DNA of 44,773 nt, taken from positions 1 to 44,773 of the forward strand of contig JAHIJO010000218.1 in the NCBI GenBank assembly GCA_018898455.1, in the 5' to 3' direction. The position numbers and the translations under genes were made by a program. Shown piece by piece: positions 1 to 7,847 of the stretch. This DNA is from Verrucomicrobiota bacterium (lineage in GTDB: Bacteria > Verrucomicrobiota > Kiritimatiellia > JAAZAB01). The notes under the pieces are model-generated. The model did not search any database. It saw only the letters and a list, made by a program, of their open reading frames with translations, and had not been told where the DNA came from. How positions within the stretch are numbered: the first letter of the stretch is position 1; every line of letters begins with the position of its first letter.

Positions 1-48
1 GATGGAGCGTAGCACGCCTGCGTGCGGAGCTCCAGCCCGTTGAAGGCT

Positions 49-95
49 CCAGTGGCTGGTTGGGCCGCGCGAAGCGCGGACCGACCGGACACTGG
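49..95. repeat. Long imperfect hairpin, attC-like
   Basis: Outer arms CCAGTG (49-54) and CACTGG (90-95) enclose a GC-rich inner stem closed by a GAA loop. The inner stem has two mismatches in 13 pairs. Another small hairpin, GCACGC-CT-GCGTGC, lies at 12-25. Together with the palindrome at 110-140 this makes the first 140 bases a set of consecutive foldable elements just upstream of an integron-type integrase relic. The architecture is like folded attC sites, but I cannot find a complete pair of outer RYYYAAC/GTTRRRY boxes, so REP-like palindromes are an equal alternative. Confidence 0.4.
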
Positions 96-109
96 CGAAG
101 CAGCGCCCC

Positions 110-140
110 GTTGAGACGACGCGCTTCGCGTCGGCTCAAC
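110..140. repeat. attC-like inner palindrome
   Basis: The 31-base palindrome starts GTTGAG and ends GGCTCAAC, with ACGACGCG/CGCGTCG stems and a CTT loop. Inner boxes of the form GTT...(C)AAC around a TTCG-type stem resemble the 2L/2R core of known attC sites such as that of the aadA cassettes. The outer boxes are degenerate: GTTCTTA follows at 142, and no AAC box precedes. I call it attC-like, not a proven recombination site. Confidence 0.4.
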
Positions 141-157
141 AGTTCTTATGCCTCAAA

Positions 158-195
158 TATATCATCCCGTCCGAGACCGGAAGAAGGATGATATA
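158..195. promoter_or_regulatory. Inverted repeat upstream of the integrase relic
   Basis: TATATCATCC (158-167) and GGATGATATA (186-195) form a perfect 10-base inverted repeat with an 18-base loop. A third copy, GGATGATAT, occurs at 264-272 and overlaps the annotated start of the integrase frame. Three copies of one word in front of a gene suggest an operator, but there is no direct evidence of a regulator. Confidence 0.3.
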
Positions 196-270
196 CCTCA
201 AGTTAATTATTGAATTCCTAGAATATCTGTGGTTTGTTGATGCATATCGGGCGATTAGCGGAGGGATGAT

Positions 271-945
271 ATGACTCGAACAAGCCATCGTGCTGCGGCA
301 TCGGTAAATCCGGACCCAAAGTGGCCGGAGGGCTATATTTCGACACCTCCGGTTTCATTGAACACCTCCCTGTCGGTCAGCCCACTCGACGCAGCCCGCT
401 CTCCGACGTCGGCGGAAGGTTACACAACCCGTCCCTTGGAAAGCAAGACCGTTGTTGGACTCACGGCGGCCCCGGGGTCCGCCGAAGTCCCTTCGCGCTC
501 CGCGAGACCGGAGCCTCCCACAGGCGGGTGGGATAGCGGTCCTGTCTTCGCCAAGCCATCGCACGGGCCGACCTCGAAGCCGGCGGAATCCCCTGTGTCG
601 GGAGTCCCGGGGAAATCCGTCAATTGGTGTGCGCTGGAAGCGCGAGTTCGCGAATGCCTGCGCATTGAACACTACTCCTATCGGACCGAACAAACGTACG
701 TGGCCTGGATACGGCGGTTCGTTGTGTACCACCATTTCCGCAAGCCGTCCACGTTGAAGGCCGGTGACGTGCAGGAATTCCTGCGCCACCTCGCCATGGA
801 CAAACAGGTTGCGTCTTCGACGCAAAACCAGGCACTGAATGCTGTTGTTTTCCTCTATCGGAAGGTGGTGAAGACCACCATGATCTACACGCATGTGCTG
901 AACAAGGGTCCGCTGGGTGTGGTAAGTCCGGTCGATACATTGTGA
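271..945 (+). pseudogene. Integron-type tyrosine integrase, internally deleted
   Basis: Residues about 125-202 match the N-terminal SAM-like, DNA-binding domain of integron/phage integrases (pattern YSYRTEQTYVAWIRRF, then a STQNQALNA helix). The frame then jumps straight to the extreme C-terminus, TTMIYTHVLNKGPLGVVSPVD, which contains the nucleophilic tyrosine (codon 886-888). The roughly 190 residues that normally lie between, with the catalytic Arg-Lys-His-Arg residues, are absent; the join is near base 870. The protein therefore cannot recombine DNA. The first ~115 residues are Pro/Ser/Arg-rich and look like non-coding sequence read in frame, so the true start was probably further in. The stop overlaps the region just before uvrC. 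Integron-type ancestry is suggested by the YTHVLN-G-VSP-D ending and the attC-like hairpins upstream. Confidence 0.8.
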
Positions 946-1016
946 CACGTTTGCAAAACACTAACGCAATCCGCGGAGCGGCTTCGTTCAAGATAATATT
1001 ACCTCTCCCAACGAAC

Positions 1017-2522
1017 ATGAATCTTCCCGATAACATCAAGACCAAACTCCGGGAACTCCCCGCCAAACCCGGCTGTTATATCATGCGCAACCGCTATGGC
1101 CGGATCATCTATGTCGGCAAGGCCGCCTCGCTCCGCCAGCGGGTGCGTTCCTATTTCCACAAAGCCACCCTGCACAGCGCCGACGCGAAACTGCGCGGCC
1201 TGATCAAAAGCATCGCGGACTTTGACATTATCGTGGTGCACAGCGAAGCCGATGCCGTGCTCACGGAAAGCCGGCTGATCAAGGACTATCGTCCCCGGTA
1301 CAACTCGCTGTTGAAGGACGATAAACGGTTTCCCCTCCTGAGCGCCGACCTGAATCAGCCGTTCCCACGGTTCAAGCTGTGCCGATTCCAGCGTCCGGAC
1401 GACGCCCTGTATTTCGGCCCCTACACCAACTCGCGCGCCGCCCGCGTGACGCTGGAATTTATTGGAAAGCGGTTCGGCCTGCGCAAATGCTTTCCGCTGG
1501 TTCCCGGCCCCGCCGACCATAAGCATTGTATCAACGATATTGTCCGGTTCTGCGCGGCGCCCTGCGTCGGCAAGGTGACGCCCGCGGAATACCGGGACCG
1601 GGTGAACGAAGCTTGCGCGTTCCTGCGGGGAGAACGGCCGGCGATCCTGAATGAAGTGGAAACCGTGATGAACGAAGCCGCCCAGTCGCTGAACTTCGAG
1701 AAGGCGGCGGCCTGGCGCGACACGCTGCATGGCTTGCGAACGGCGATTCGGGAACGGGCACGGGTGGCCCGGACTCCCGTCAGCCGGCGCGCTGACGGGC
1801 TAACAGGAGTACAGGCGCTACACGATGTTCTCCGATTGAGTCATCTTCCCCGTCTCATTGAAGCCTACGATATTTCGAGCATCTCCGGCACTCTCGCCGT
1901 GGGCAGTCTGGTAGCCGCCGTGGACGGAATACCGCATCCCGACCGCTATCGACATTTTCGTATCAAAACCCCCAACGTAAAAGACGACGCCGGGATGATG
2001 GCGGAAATCATCCGACGGCGATTCAGCCGCCTTAAACAGGAGCGAGGCACGCCGCCGGACCTGGTCTTGGTGGATGGCGGCGCAATCCAGCTTCAGGCGG
2101 CACGGAATGAGTTGGAGGCATTGGGATTCGACGCGCTACCGGCGATCGGTTTGGCCAAGCGGCTTGAGGAAATCTACGCGCCTTCCCTTCAAAAGATCAA
2201 TGGCGGGACACCCTGGAATGGCGACCAGCGTGTTCAGGTTTTGCGTCTGCCGTCGGACTCCCCGGCGTTAAAAATATTCCAGGCGCTCCGCGACGAAGCG
2301 CACCGGTTCGCCCTGACCTATCATCGGCGGCTCCGCGCGCGGCGGATCCGGGAATCAGTTCTGGACGACATCCCCGGCATCGGCGCCAATCGGAAACAGA
2401 TGTTATTAAAGCAATTCGGCTCGGTTTCCAGACTAGCTCAAGCGCCGGAAAGCGAGCTGGCCGCTCTACCCGGCATTGGCAAGAAGATGGCCCGAACCAT
2501 CAAGCAGGCGCTGACAAAATAA
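1017..2522 (+). CDS. uvrC: Excinuclease ABC subunit C, short form
   Basis: UvrC makes both incisions around a lesion in nucleotide-excision repair with UvrA and UvrB. Counting from ATG 1017 (501 residues), the GIY-YIG nuclease is at about 16-95 (GCYI, IYVGKA, R39, E84), the UVR helix pair that contacts UvrB at about 213-246, the RNase H-like nuclease at about 281-430 (D285 in YDIS, D353 in LVDGG, H429), and two helix-hairpin-helix motifs at 450-500 (PGIGANRK, PGIGKKMA). A GTG at 942 would extend the frame, but the extra residues do not look like UvrC. No clear ribosome site precedes either start. The protein is about 100 residues shorter than usual. The loss lies between the UVR and RNase H parts, where only ~35 residues remain instead of well over 100. 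All catalytic residues are retained. Confidence 0.95.
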   Translation: MNLPDNIKTKLRELPAKPGCYIMRNRYGRIIYVGKAASLRQRVRSYFHKATLHSADAKLRGLIKSIADFDIIVVHSEADAVLTESRLIKDYRPRYNSLLKDDKRFPLLSADLNQPFPRFKLCRFQRPDDALYFGPYTNSRAARVTLEFIGKRFGLRKCFPLVPGPADHKHCINDIVRFCAAPCVGKVTPAEYRDRVNEACAFLRGERPAILNEVETVMNEAAQSLNFEKAAAWRDTLHGLRTAIRERARVARTPVSRRADGLTGVQALHDVLRLSHLPRLIEAYDISSISGTLAVGSLVAAVDGIPHPDRYRHFRIKTPNVKDDAGMMAEIIRRRFSRLKQERGTPPDLVLVDGGAIQLQAARNELEALGFDALPAIGLAKRLEEIYAPSLQKINGGTPWNGDQRVQVLRLPSDSPALKIFQALRDEAHRFALTYHRRLRARRIRESVLDDIPGIGANRKQMLLKQFGSVSRLAQAPESELAALPGIGKKMARTIKQALTK

Positions 2523-2603
2523 ACGTGGCCTTAGTGTCTACTTTGTAGAATCTATCCAAATATTATCGAACATTTTTCGCATAGGGGTTTCAGGATTTGG
2601 ATT

Positions 2604-2784
2604 GCGACGGCTTGCCGTCGCTTTGTCCTCTGCGAAGCTTGCTTTGCGGGTTCGTGTTAGGCAAGCGCCGAGCAAGCTCGGCGCATGAATTAGGCGGCTT
2701 CGCCGCAATCCGTCAACTGACGGACCGTTCTATCGAACGGCCTCTACAATGGATACGGGTGTAGTGGCGGTTCGGTAGAACCGC
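2604..2784. repeat. Cluster of short GC-rich hairpins
   Basis: The 620-base gap between uvrC and the mannosidase gene contains no convincing gene. It has at least six small palindromes in 180 bases: 2604-2621 (GCGACGG-CTTG-CCGTCGC), 2665-2684 (GCGCCGAG-CAAG-CTCGGCGC), 2694-2706, 2710-2723, 2725-2740 (CCGTTC-TATC-GAACGG) and 2767-2784 (GCGGTTC-GGTA-GAACCGC). Stems are mostly 6-8 perfect pairs and loops mostly four bases, but the sequences differ. This is a REP-like array or the remains of several mobile palindromes. The first hairpins might also terminate uvrC, although no T-run follows. GTTAGGC at about 2656 fits an attC GTTRRRY box but has no partner. Confidence 0.6.
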
Positions 2785-2988
2785 AAGATTGAAATTCCTT
2801 AGCATGAACAAGTCAGAAGAACCGCATGGATGAGGAAAAGACACTTCATGGCTTTACGGCAACCATTGATTGATAGAATCTTTTGATCTGCTAACTTGAT
2901 ATTGATGATCCAATCGGTCTTTCCTTCATGATTCGGAACTCATTATTCGTCAATCTGCGGTTCAATGTTAAATGAATTCGGGTTCCGA

Positions 2989-3053
2989 TTGTAGGGGCTC
3001 TGCTTGCTGAGCCCGCAATCCCGGACGGGCGTTGGCCAGCAACGCCCCTACAA
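2989..3053. repeat. 65-base MITE-like palindrome
   Basis: TTGTAGGGGC (2989-2998) and GCCCCTACAA (3044-3053) are perfect 10-base terminal inverted repeats. Inside are two hairpins of their own, GGGCTC...GAGCCC and GGGCGTTG-GCCAG-CAACGCCC, so the element can fold as one long stem or as a clover. No reading frame is present. This matches the build of short non-autonomous palindromic elements. I see no clear target duplication. Confidence 0.55.
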
Positions 3054-3142
3054 GATTTTTACCCTATTGTTAACCAGGCCGCCTCGCCCTGCCAAAACAT
3101 ACTCGCAAAAAACGTATATCTTGACGGAAAAGTGGCTTAGCC

Positions 3143-5629
3143 TCAATGCTTGCCGGCCAGGTTGCCCACGAACCGCACCTCCGGCTTGCGGGCGCCTTTC
3201 CACGGAATGACGTGCGGGATGCCGGGATAGACGTCGAAGAAGTTGTCGGGCATGAGCTTTTGCCCGTTGAGGTCGAGACAAACGCCCCATACAAACGTGT
3301 CGCTCGTAAAAATCGCCTTGCCCTTCTCCAGCCGCACCTTGAGCTGCGGGATGGCCCATTTCAAGTCCTTGAAGAACGGCCGGAAAAGCCGGTTCCGGGC
3401 CACAACCGCATCGCTCTGCACCAGCATGGCAAAGGCAGCCGAAGCAGCCGGGTCCTTCCACTCGCGCCTTTTGAATGAAACGATCCGGGTGGAGGCATTT
3501 GGCGGCAGAGTAACTTGCAGTGTCCGGTCCAGCGGCCGGCCGCCGGCCAGATTGAAGAGTCCGTACCGCAACGTACCGTTCCACGCCTGGAGCCGTTCAT
3601 TTACGCCGAACACAACAATGTCGGCTTTCTCCTCGGCAACCACCACCTGCAGGGGTTGCATAGCCCGCCGAACCGACGCGAAGGCCGGCGTACGCCGCAG
3701 GTAGTAGTCCACGATCGTCCAGCTCCGCGTCGCCGGCCAGCAGTCATTATACATCCAGAAAATGGCCGATGACGTGTCGAACATGCGACGGCGGAAGTTC
3801 TCGCAGTACTCACGCAGGGCTTCGCCCTGCACCAGGCCGCCCCAATAGGTGAATTCCTCGATGCTCATCTTCCGGATGTCCATGCCGAGCCATTGCGTGA
3901 TCATCTTGTCCGGGAAACTCGGCTCGCCCGAACTATCGATCGAGTTGTCGTGAACCTGCCAGGCAAATGACTGGACATACCGCTGATCCTTCGGCAGACA
4001 TGCCAGCATCGTGGGCAAGGAGGTGGGCCCGAGCGTGCCACCTTCGTTCGGGAAGCGGCACATCATTTTCCGATAATCGCGAAAATCCGTGTTCTGGAAA
4101 CCGACGGACCACGGATGCTGATCGCCGACCTCGTCCGCGTTCGGGAACAGCCCGTCTGGAGAATAGGGCGAACTGGGCTGGTAGTACCGGCCCGGGTCTT
4201 CCTCGGCCAGCAGACGCGGGATCGTCAGGTGGAACAGCGCATAGTCGGGATAGACCACACCGCGGTCATATCCCCATACCCAAGCGCCCAACTCCATCTC
4301 GTTGTTGCCGCACCACACCACCAGGCTCGGATGCGGCGCCAGCCGCCGGATGTTGAACCGGGCTTCATCTTTGACGCTATTGTGGAAGGTTTCATCCTGG
4401 ACCGGATACTTGCCGCAGGCGAAGATAAATTCCTGCCAGACCAGGATGCCCTTCTCGTCGCACAGATCGTAAAAGTCGTCCGCCTCGTAAAGGCCGCCGC
4501 CCCAGATCCGGAGCATATTGAAGTTGGCTTCGAGGGCGAGGTCTGTGATCTTGGCATAGCGCTTCCGGTCGGCCCGTGGAAATATCATATCAACCGGCAC
4601 GAAATTGCCGCCCTTGACGAATATCTTCCGGCCATTGATCTCAAGAATGAAATAGCGCCCCTTCTCCGGATGCTGGTCCTGATTGACACGCACGTGGCGG
4701 AAACCGATGCGCGCCGAACAGTCGCCAATATTCCGTCCGTTCACGGAAAGCGACGCGCGGACAACATAGCGCTTCTGTCCACCGTGTCCCACCGGCCACC
4801 AAGGCTCCGGGTTGGCGACTTCCAGGCACACCTCCACCGGATTGAGCCCGGGCTTCAACTCCACATCCACGATCGTCTTTTGCCCGGCCTCGGGGATTTC
4901 CACGGTCAGTTTGCCGTGGCACGTCTTGTCGGCAAGCCCCTCGATAAACAACCGCGCCCGGACTGTTCCCTTCCGCAGGTCGGATGAAAGATCGGCCAGT
5001 GGAACGAACGTATCGATGCGCACCGGGTCCCGGGTCCACTCCAGCCGAACGGACTTGGTAATGCCCACGTTGATTAGCCGGGTGGACCAGTCCCAGCTGA
5101 ACTGGCATTGGGGCTTACGCAGCCAATGACGTTTATGGAGTATGCCGTCAGTGCCAACGCCCCACCCCTCGACCGGCTTCTCCGCCGCGTGGAAGAGACC
5201 GCCATCAAGATGAACCGTCAGGAGATTGCGGCCCGGCTTCAATTTACCGGTGACCTCGATGCGACAGGGATGGAAAGAGTTTTTGTGCTTCCCGATCTCC
5301 TGACCATTGAGAACAATGGTCGCCACAAGATCAAGCCCCTCAAAATGGAGCCAGGACCGCCCCTTGCATGCCGCGCGCGGCACGTTAAAGAAACGCCGAT
5401 AGCTCCAAATGCACTCCTCCACCCAGCGTGCGGCCAGGCAATTGGTGTCGATATAGGGATCCTTGATCCATCCCTGCTTCCAAACATCCAGATGAATTTC
5501 GCCGGGCACCCGGGCGTCGATGTAGCGCGCCTCGTCGGTTTCCTCCCGGTTCGCGTACTCCGTCCGGCCGCGCTGGCCATCCGTCCACCGCACCCGCCAC
5601 GTTCCGTTCAGGTTGATTATCTTGAGCAT
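3143..5629 (-). CDS. GH2-family beta-mannosidase
   Basis: Glycoside hydrolase family 2 enzyme predicted to remove terminal beta-linked mannose from manno-oligosaccharides or N-glycan cores. The 828 residues follow the family order: sugar-binding jelly roll (about 1-195, with VPGEIHLD and WSYRRFF), immunoglobulin-like domain (about 200-310), then the TIM barrel (about 330-660). The acid/base is E444 in GNNE. The likely nucleophile is E529 in PNEGG, where relatives usually read SEFG. No signal peptide is visible, so the enzyme should be cytoplasmic and act on imported oligosaccharides. The ATG at 5627-5629 is preceded by AAGGAG (5641-5646), with 11 bases between. It lies downstream of the flavodoxin gene on the same strand, 94 bases apart. 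Substrate is inferred from family only; beta-galactosidase or glucuronidase activity is less likely because the N-terminal signature is mannosidase-like. Confidence 0.88.
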   Translation of the reverse strand: MLKIINLNGTWRVRWTDGQRGRTEYANREETDEARYIDARVPGEIHLDVWKQGWIKDPYIDTNCLAARWVEECIWSYRRFFNVPRAACKGRSWLHFEGLDLVATIVLNGQEIGKHKNSFHPCRIEVTGKLKPGRNLLTVHLDGGLFHAAEKPVEGWGVGTDGILHKRHWLRKPQCQFSWDWSTRLINVGITKSVRLEWTRDPVRIDTFVPLADLSSDLRKGTVRARLFIEGLADKTCHGKLTVEIPEAGQKTIVDVELKPGLNPVEVCLEVANPEPWWPVGHGGQKRYVVRASLSVNGRNIGDCSARIGFRHVRVNQDQHPEKGRYFILEINGRKIFVKGGNFVPVDMIFPRADRKRYAKITDLALEANFNMLRIWGGGLYEADDFYDLCDEKGILVWQEFIFACGKYPVQDETFHNSVKDEARFNIRRLAPHPSLVVWCGNNEMELGAWVWGYDRGVVYPDYALFHLTIPRLLAEEDPGRYYQPSSPYSPDGLFPNADEVGDQHPWSVGFQNTDFRDYRKMMCRFPNEGGTLGPTSLPTMLACLPKDQRYVQSFAWQVHDNSIDSSGEPSFPDKMITQWLGMDIRKMSIEEFTYWGGLVQGEALREYCENFRRRMFDTSSAIFWMYNDCWPATRSWTIVDYYLRRTPAFASVRRAMQPLQVVVAEEKADIVVFGVNERLQAWNGTLRYGLFNLAGGRPLDRTLQVTLPPNASTRIVSFKRREWKDPAASAAFAMLVQSDAVVARNRLFRPFFKDLKWAIPQLKVRLEKGKAIFTSDTFVWGVCLDLNGQKLMPDNFFDVYPGIPHVIPWKGARKPEVRFVGNLAGKH

Positions 5630-5723
5630 AACATTGATATCTCCTTGCCTATGAAATCATGCCGTCAACTGAAAAGGTAATCCGATAATCGCCAAGCTGA
5701 TTCTCCGCCTATTTTCGGACCGT

Positions 5724-6221
5724 TTACTGATCCTTGGGAAACAATTCCAATGCTTTCTTGGCGATGTTATTCCCGAGCTTAATGCATCTTTCTTTATAAA
5801 GGTCTTCTTCCGGAGCCTTTCTCGATACTGCGCCAAAATGAAGGTAGGGTGTGCCAACCGATATGCCGCCTGAGTAAACAAGCATACCGTGGACAAGCAG
5901 AGCGGCAATCATCGTCATTTCCGCAAAGCTCGCTCCACCTCCACCAGGCCAGTTTTGCGATGCAAAAACACCGGCCAGCTTGCCGGCCAGGCCCTTGGGT
6001 CCTGTGTCGAGATACCTTTTCATCTGCCAACTGCAGGATCCCTCATAGGTGGGAGAACCGAAGATTATGGCTTTGGCTTCCGAGATGTAGTCATTATCCA
6101 CATCGTCAATACTCATGGCCCTCGCTTCAACACCGGTCACTGTCCGGCAGCCCTGAGCAACGAGTTCCGCCATTTTCTGGGTATTGCCGGTTTCAGAGTG
6201 GTAGATAATCGCCACCTTCAT
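5724..6221 (-). CDS. Flavodoxin/NAD(P)H:quinone oxidoreductase-type flavoprotein
   Basis: A 165-residue flavodoxin-like fold. The N-terminal strand and phosphate-binding loop read IIYHSETGNTQKMA, the usual FMN phosphate site. The second flavin loop is GSPTYEGS, followed by KRYLDTG and a glycine-rich QNWPGGGGASF segment, as in WrbA/quinone-reductase-like members. It probably binds FMN and transfers electrons; whether it is a reductase or an electron carrier cannot be decided. I start at ATG 6221 because AAGGAG stands 8 bases upstream and the 12 residues before it do not resemble the family. The neighbours (mannosidase downstream, divergent leuC upstream) do not show its role. Confidence 0.82.
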   Translation of the reverse strand: MKVAIIYHSETGNTQKMAELVAQGCRTVTGVEARAMSIDDVDNDYISEAKAIIFGSPTYEGSCSWQMKRYLDTGPKGLAGKLAGVFASQNWPGGGGASFAEMTMIAALLVHGMLVYSGGISVGTPYLHFGAVSRKAPEEDLYKERCIKLGNNIAKKALELFPKDQ

Positions 6222-6403
6222 GCGCACTTCTCCTTGTTGGTTTATGTTGACGAACATTCCGGTTCAGCCGCCATGGCAATTATTACCATTACGATCTTCA
6301 TCTGCAGCCTCTCTTTCTTTACCGAACCATTAATTGACATGTAAAGATACGATAGGCACTCGTCATGCAGAGTCAACCGTAAATTCGAATGAAAGATTTT
6401 CGA

Positions 6404-6432
6404 TTGCCCTGATCAATGTTCCCGTGTATCCT
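6404..6432 (+). promoter_or_regulatory. Possible sigma-70 promoter for leuC
   Basis: TTGCCC (6404-6409) and TATCCT (6427-6432) are 17 bases apart, a standard spacing, and lie about 90 bases before leuC. Each box matches the consensus in about four of six positions, so this is only a candidate. Confidence 0.3.
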
Positions 6433-6445
6433 GATGCTCAATTTC

Positions 6446-6480
6446 GGAGTAAAAAAACTCCTTGAACCGCTGGGGTTCAA
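6446..6480 (+). promoter_or_regulatory. Two back-to-back hairpins in the leuC leader
   Basis: GGAGT...ACTCC (6446-6461, A-rich loop) is followed directly by TTGAACC-GCTGG-GGTTCAA (6462-6480, seven perfect pairs). They lie between the candidate promoter and leuC and could act in attenuation. I see no leucine-rich leader peptide and no T-box features. Confidence 0.3.
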
Positions 6481-6516
6481 TAAAGCTTCAACTTAACCGA
6501 ATCGAGGGCTGGAACC

Positions 6517-7815
6517 GTGGGGATGACGATTACCGAAAAAATCCTGGCGCGGGCCGCGGGAAAAACAGGGGTGGCACCCGGAGACAATATCTGGGTCAAC
6601 GTGGATGTCCTGCTGACGCACGACATTTGCGGACCAGGCACCATTGGCGTCTTCCAGAAGGAGTTTGGCCGGGATGCCAAGGTGTGGGACCGCGAACGCG
6701 TGGTGATCATTCCCGATCATTTCATCTTCACCAATGATAAGAAAGCGCATCGCAACGTGGACACCCTGCGGACCTTCGTCCGGGAACAGAACCTGCCCTA
6801 TTTCTACGATCCGGCCGATGATTCCTACCGGGGCGTCTGCCATGTCGCCCTGCCGCAGGAGGGGCATGTCCGGCCCGGCGAGGTCATCTTCGGCACGGAT
6901 TCGCACACCTGCACCCACGGCGCCCTGGGAGCTTTTTCGTCGGGTATCGGCAACACCGACGCCGGCTTTATCATGGGCACCGGCAAATTGCTGATCAAGG
7001 TTCCCCATACTCTCCGCTTCACCCTGGACGGGCGCCGTCCGGACTATATCATGGGCAAGGACATCATCCTGCGCATTATCGGCGACATCGGCTTCGAAGG
7101 CGCCACCTATGGCGCCATGGAATTCCGCGGCGCCGCCATTGAGGCTCTGCCAATTGAAGAGCGCATGACAATCTGCAACATGGCGGTCGAGGCCGGCGCT
7201 AAAAACGGCATCATCGCGCCGGATCAGACGGCGCTGGACTACGTCCGCCGGCGGACGGCGAAACCGTTCCAGCCCGAATACAGCGATCCGGATGCCAAGG
7301 CCCTGCACGCATATCGCTACCAGGTATCTGAATTTGTCCCCTGCGTGGCCAAGCCGCATGCGCCGGATCAATATGCTCCGGCAGCCGACCTGGGCGACGT
7401 CAAGCTGGACCGGGCCTATATCGGCTCCTGCACCGGCGGCAAGCTGGCCGATTTCATCGCCGCGGCAACGATTCTGCGCGGTCGGAAAGTAAGCATCGAC
7501 ACCTTCCTGGTACCGGCCACCCGTGAAGTGGCGACCGGTTTGCAGTCGGAAAAAATCCAGGGTCAGACCCTGACGGATATCTTCAAGCAGGCGGGGTGCC
7601 TGGATATAGCGCCGCCGTCCTGCGCCGCCTGTCTGGGCGGACCCGAGGACACGTTCGGGCGAACGCACGGCAAGGAAGTGGTCATCAGCACCACCAACCG
7701 GAATTTCATCGGCCGCATGGGATCAAAGCTGGCGCCGATCTACTTGGCATCGCCCCTGACGGTGGCCGCATCAGCGGTGGCGGGCCGGATCACGGATCCG
7801 AGGAAATTCATGTAA
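6517..7815 (+). CDS. leuC: 3-isopropylmalate dehydratase large subunit (HacA-like)
   Basis: With LeuD it isomerises 2-isopropylmalate to 3-isopropylmalate in leucine synthesis, using a [4Fe-4S] cluster. The three cluster cysteines are C305 in GSCTGG, and C369 and C372 in SCAACLGG. The substrate-site signatures TDSHTCTHGALGAF and TTNRNFIGRMGS are present. At 432 residues it is the shorter, archaeal/HacA-type subunit rather than the ~470-residue enterobacterial type, so a homoaconitase-like activity cannot be excluded from sequence alone. GTG 6517 and ATG 6523 are two codons apart and both possible. leuD follows about 500 bases later, with an insertion element between them. Confidence 0.93.
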   Translation: MGMTITEKILARAAGKTGVAPGDNIWVNVDVLLTHDICGPGTIGVFQKEFGRDAKVWDRERVVIIPDHFIFTNDKKAHRNVDTLRTFVREQNLPYFYDPADDSYRGVCHVALPQEGHVRPGEVIFGTDSHTCTHGALGAFSSGIGNTDAGFIMGTGKLLIKVPHTLRFTLDGRRPDYIMGKDIILRIIGDIGFEGATYGAMEFRGAAIEALPIEERMTICNMAVEAGAKNGIIAPDQTALDYVRRRTAKPFQPEYSDPDAKALHAYRYQVSEFVPCVAKPHAPDQYAPAADLGDVKLDRAYIGSCTGGKLADFIAAATILRGRKVSIDTFLVPATREVATGLQSEKIQGQTLTDIFKQAGCLDIAPPSCAACLGGPEDTFGRTHGKEVVISTTNRNFIGRMGSKLAPIYLASPLTVAASAVAGRITDPRKFM

Positions 7816-7847
7816 AGAAAGCCTGTTGGAAAGAAGGAAAAACATCC

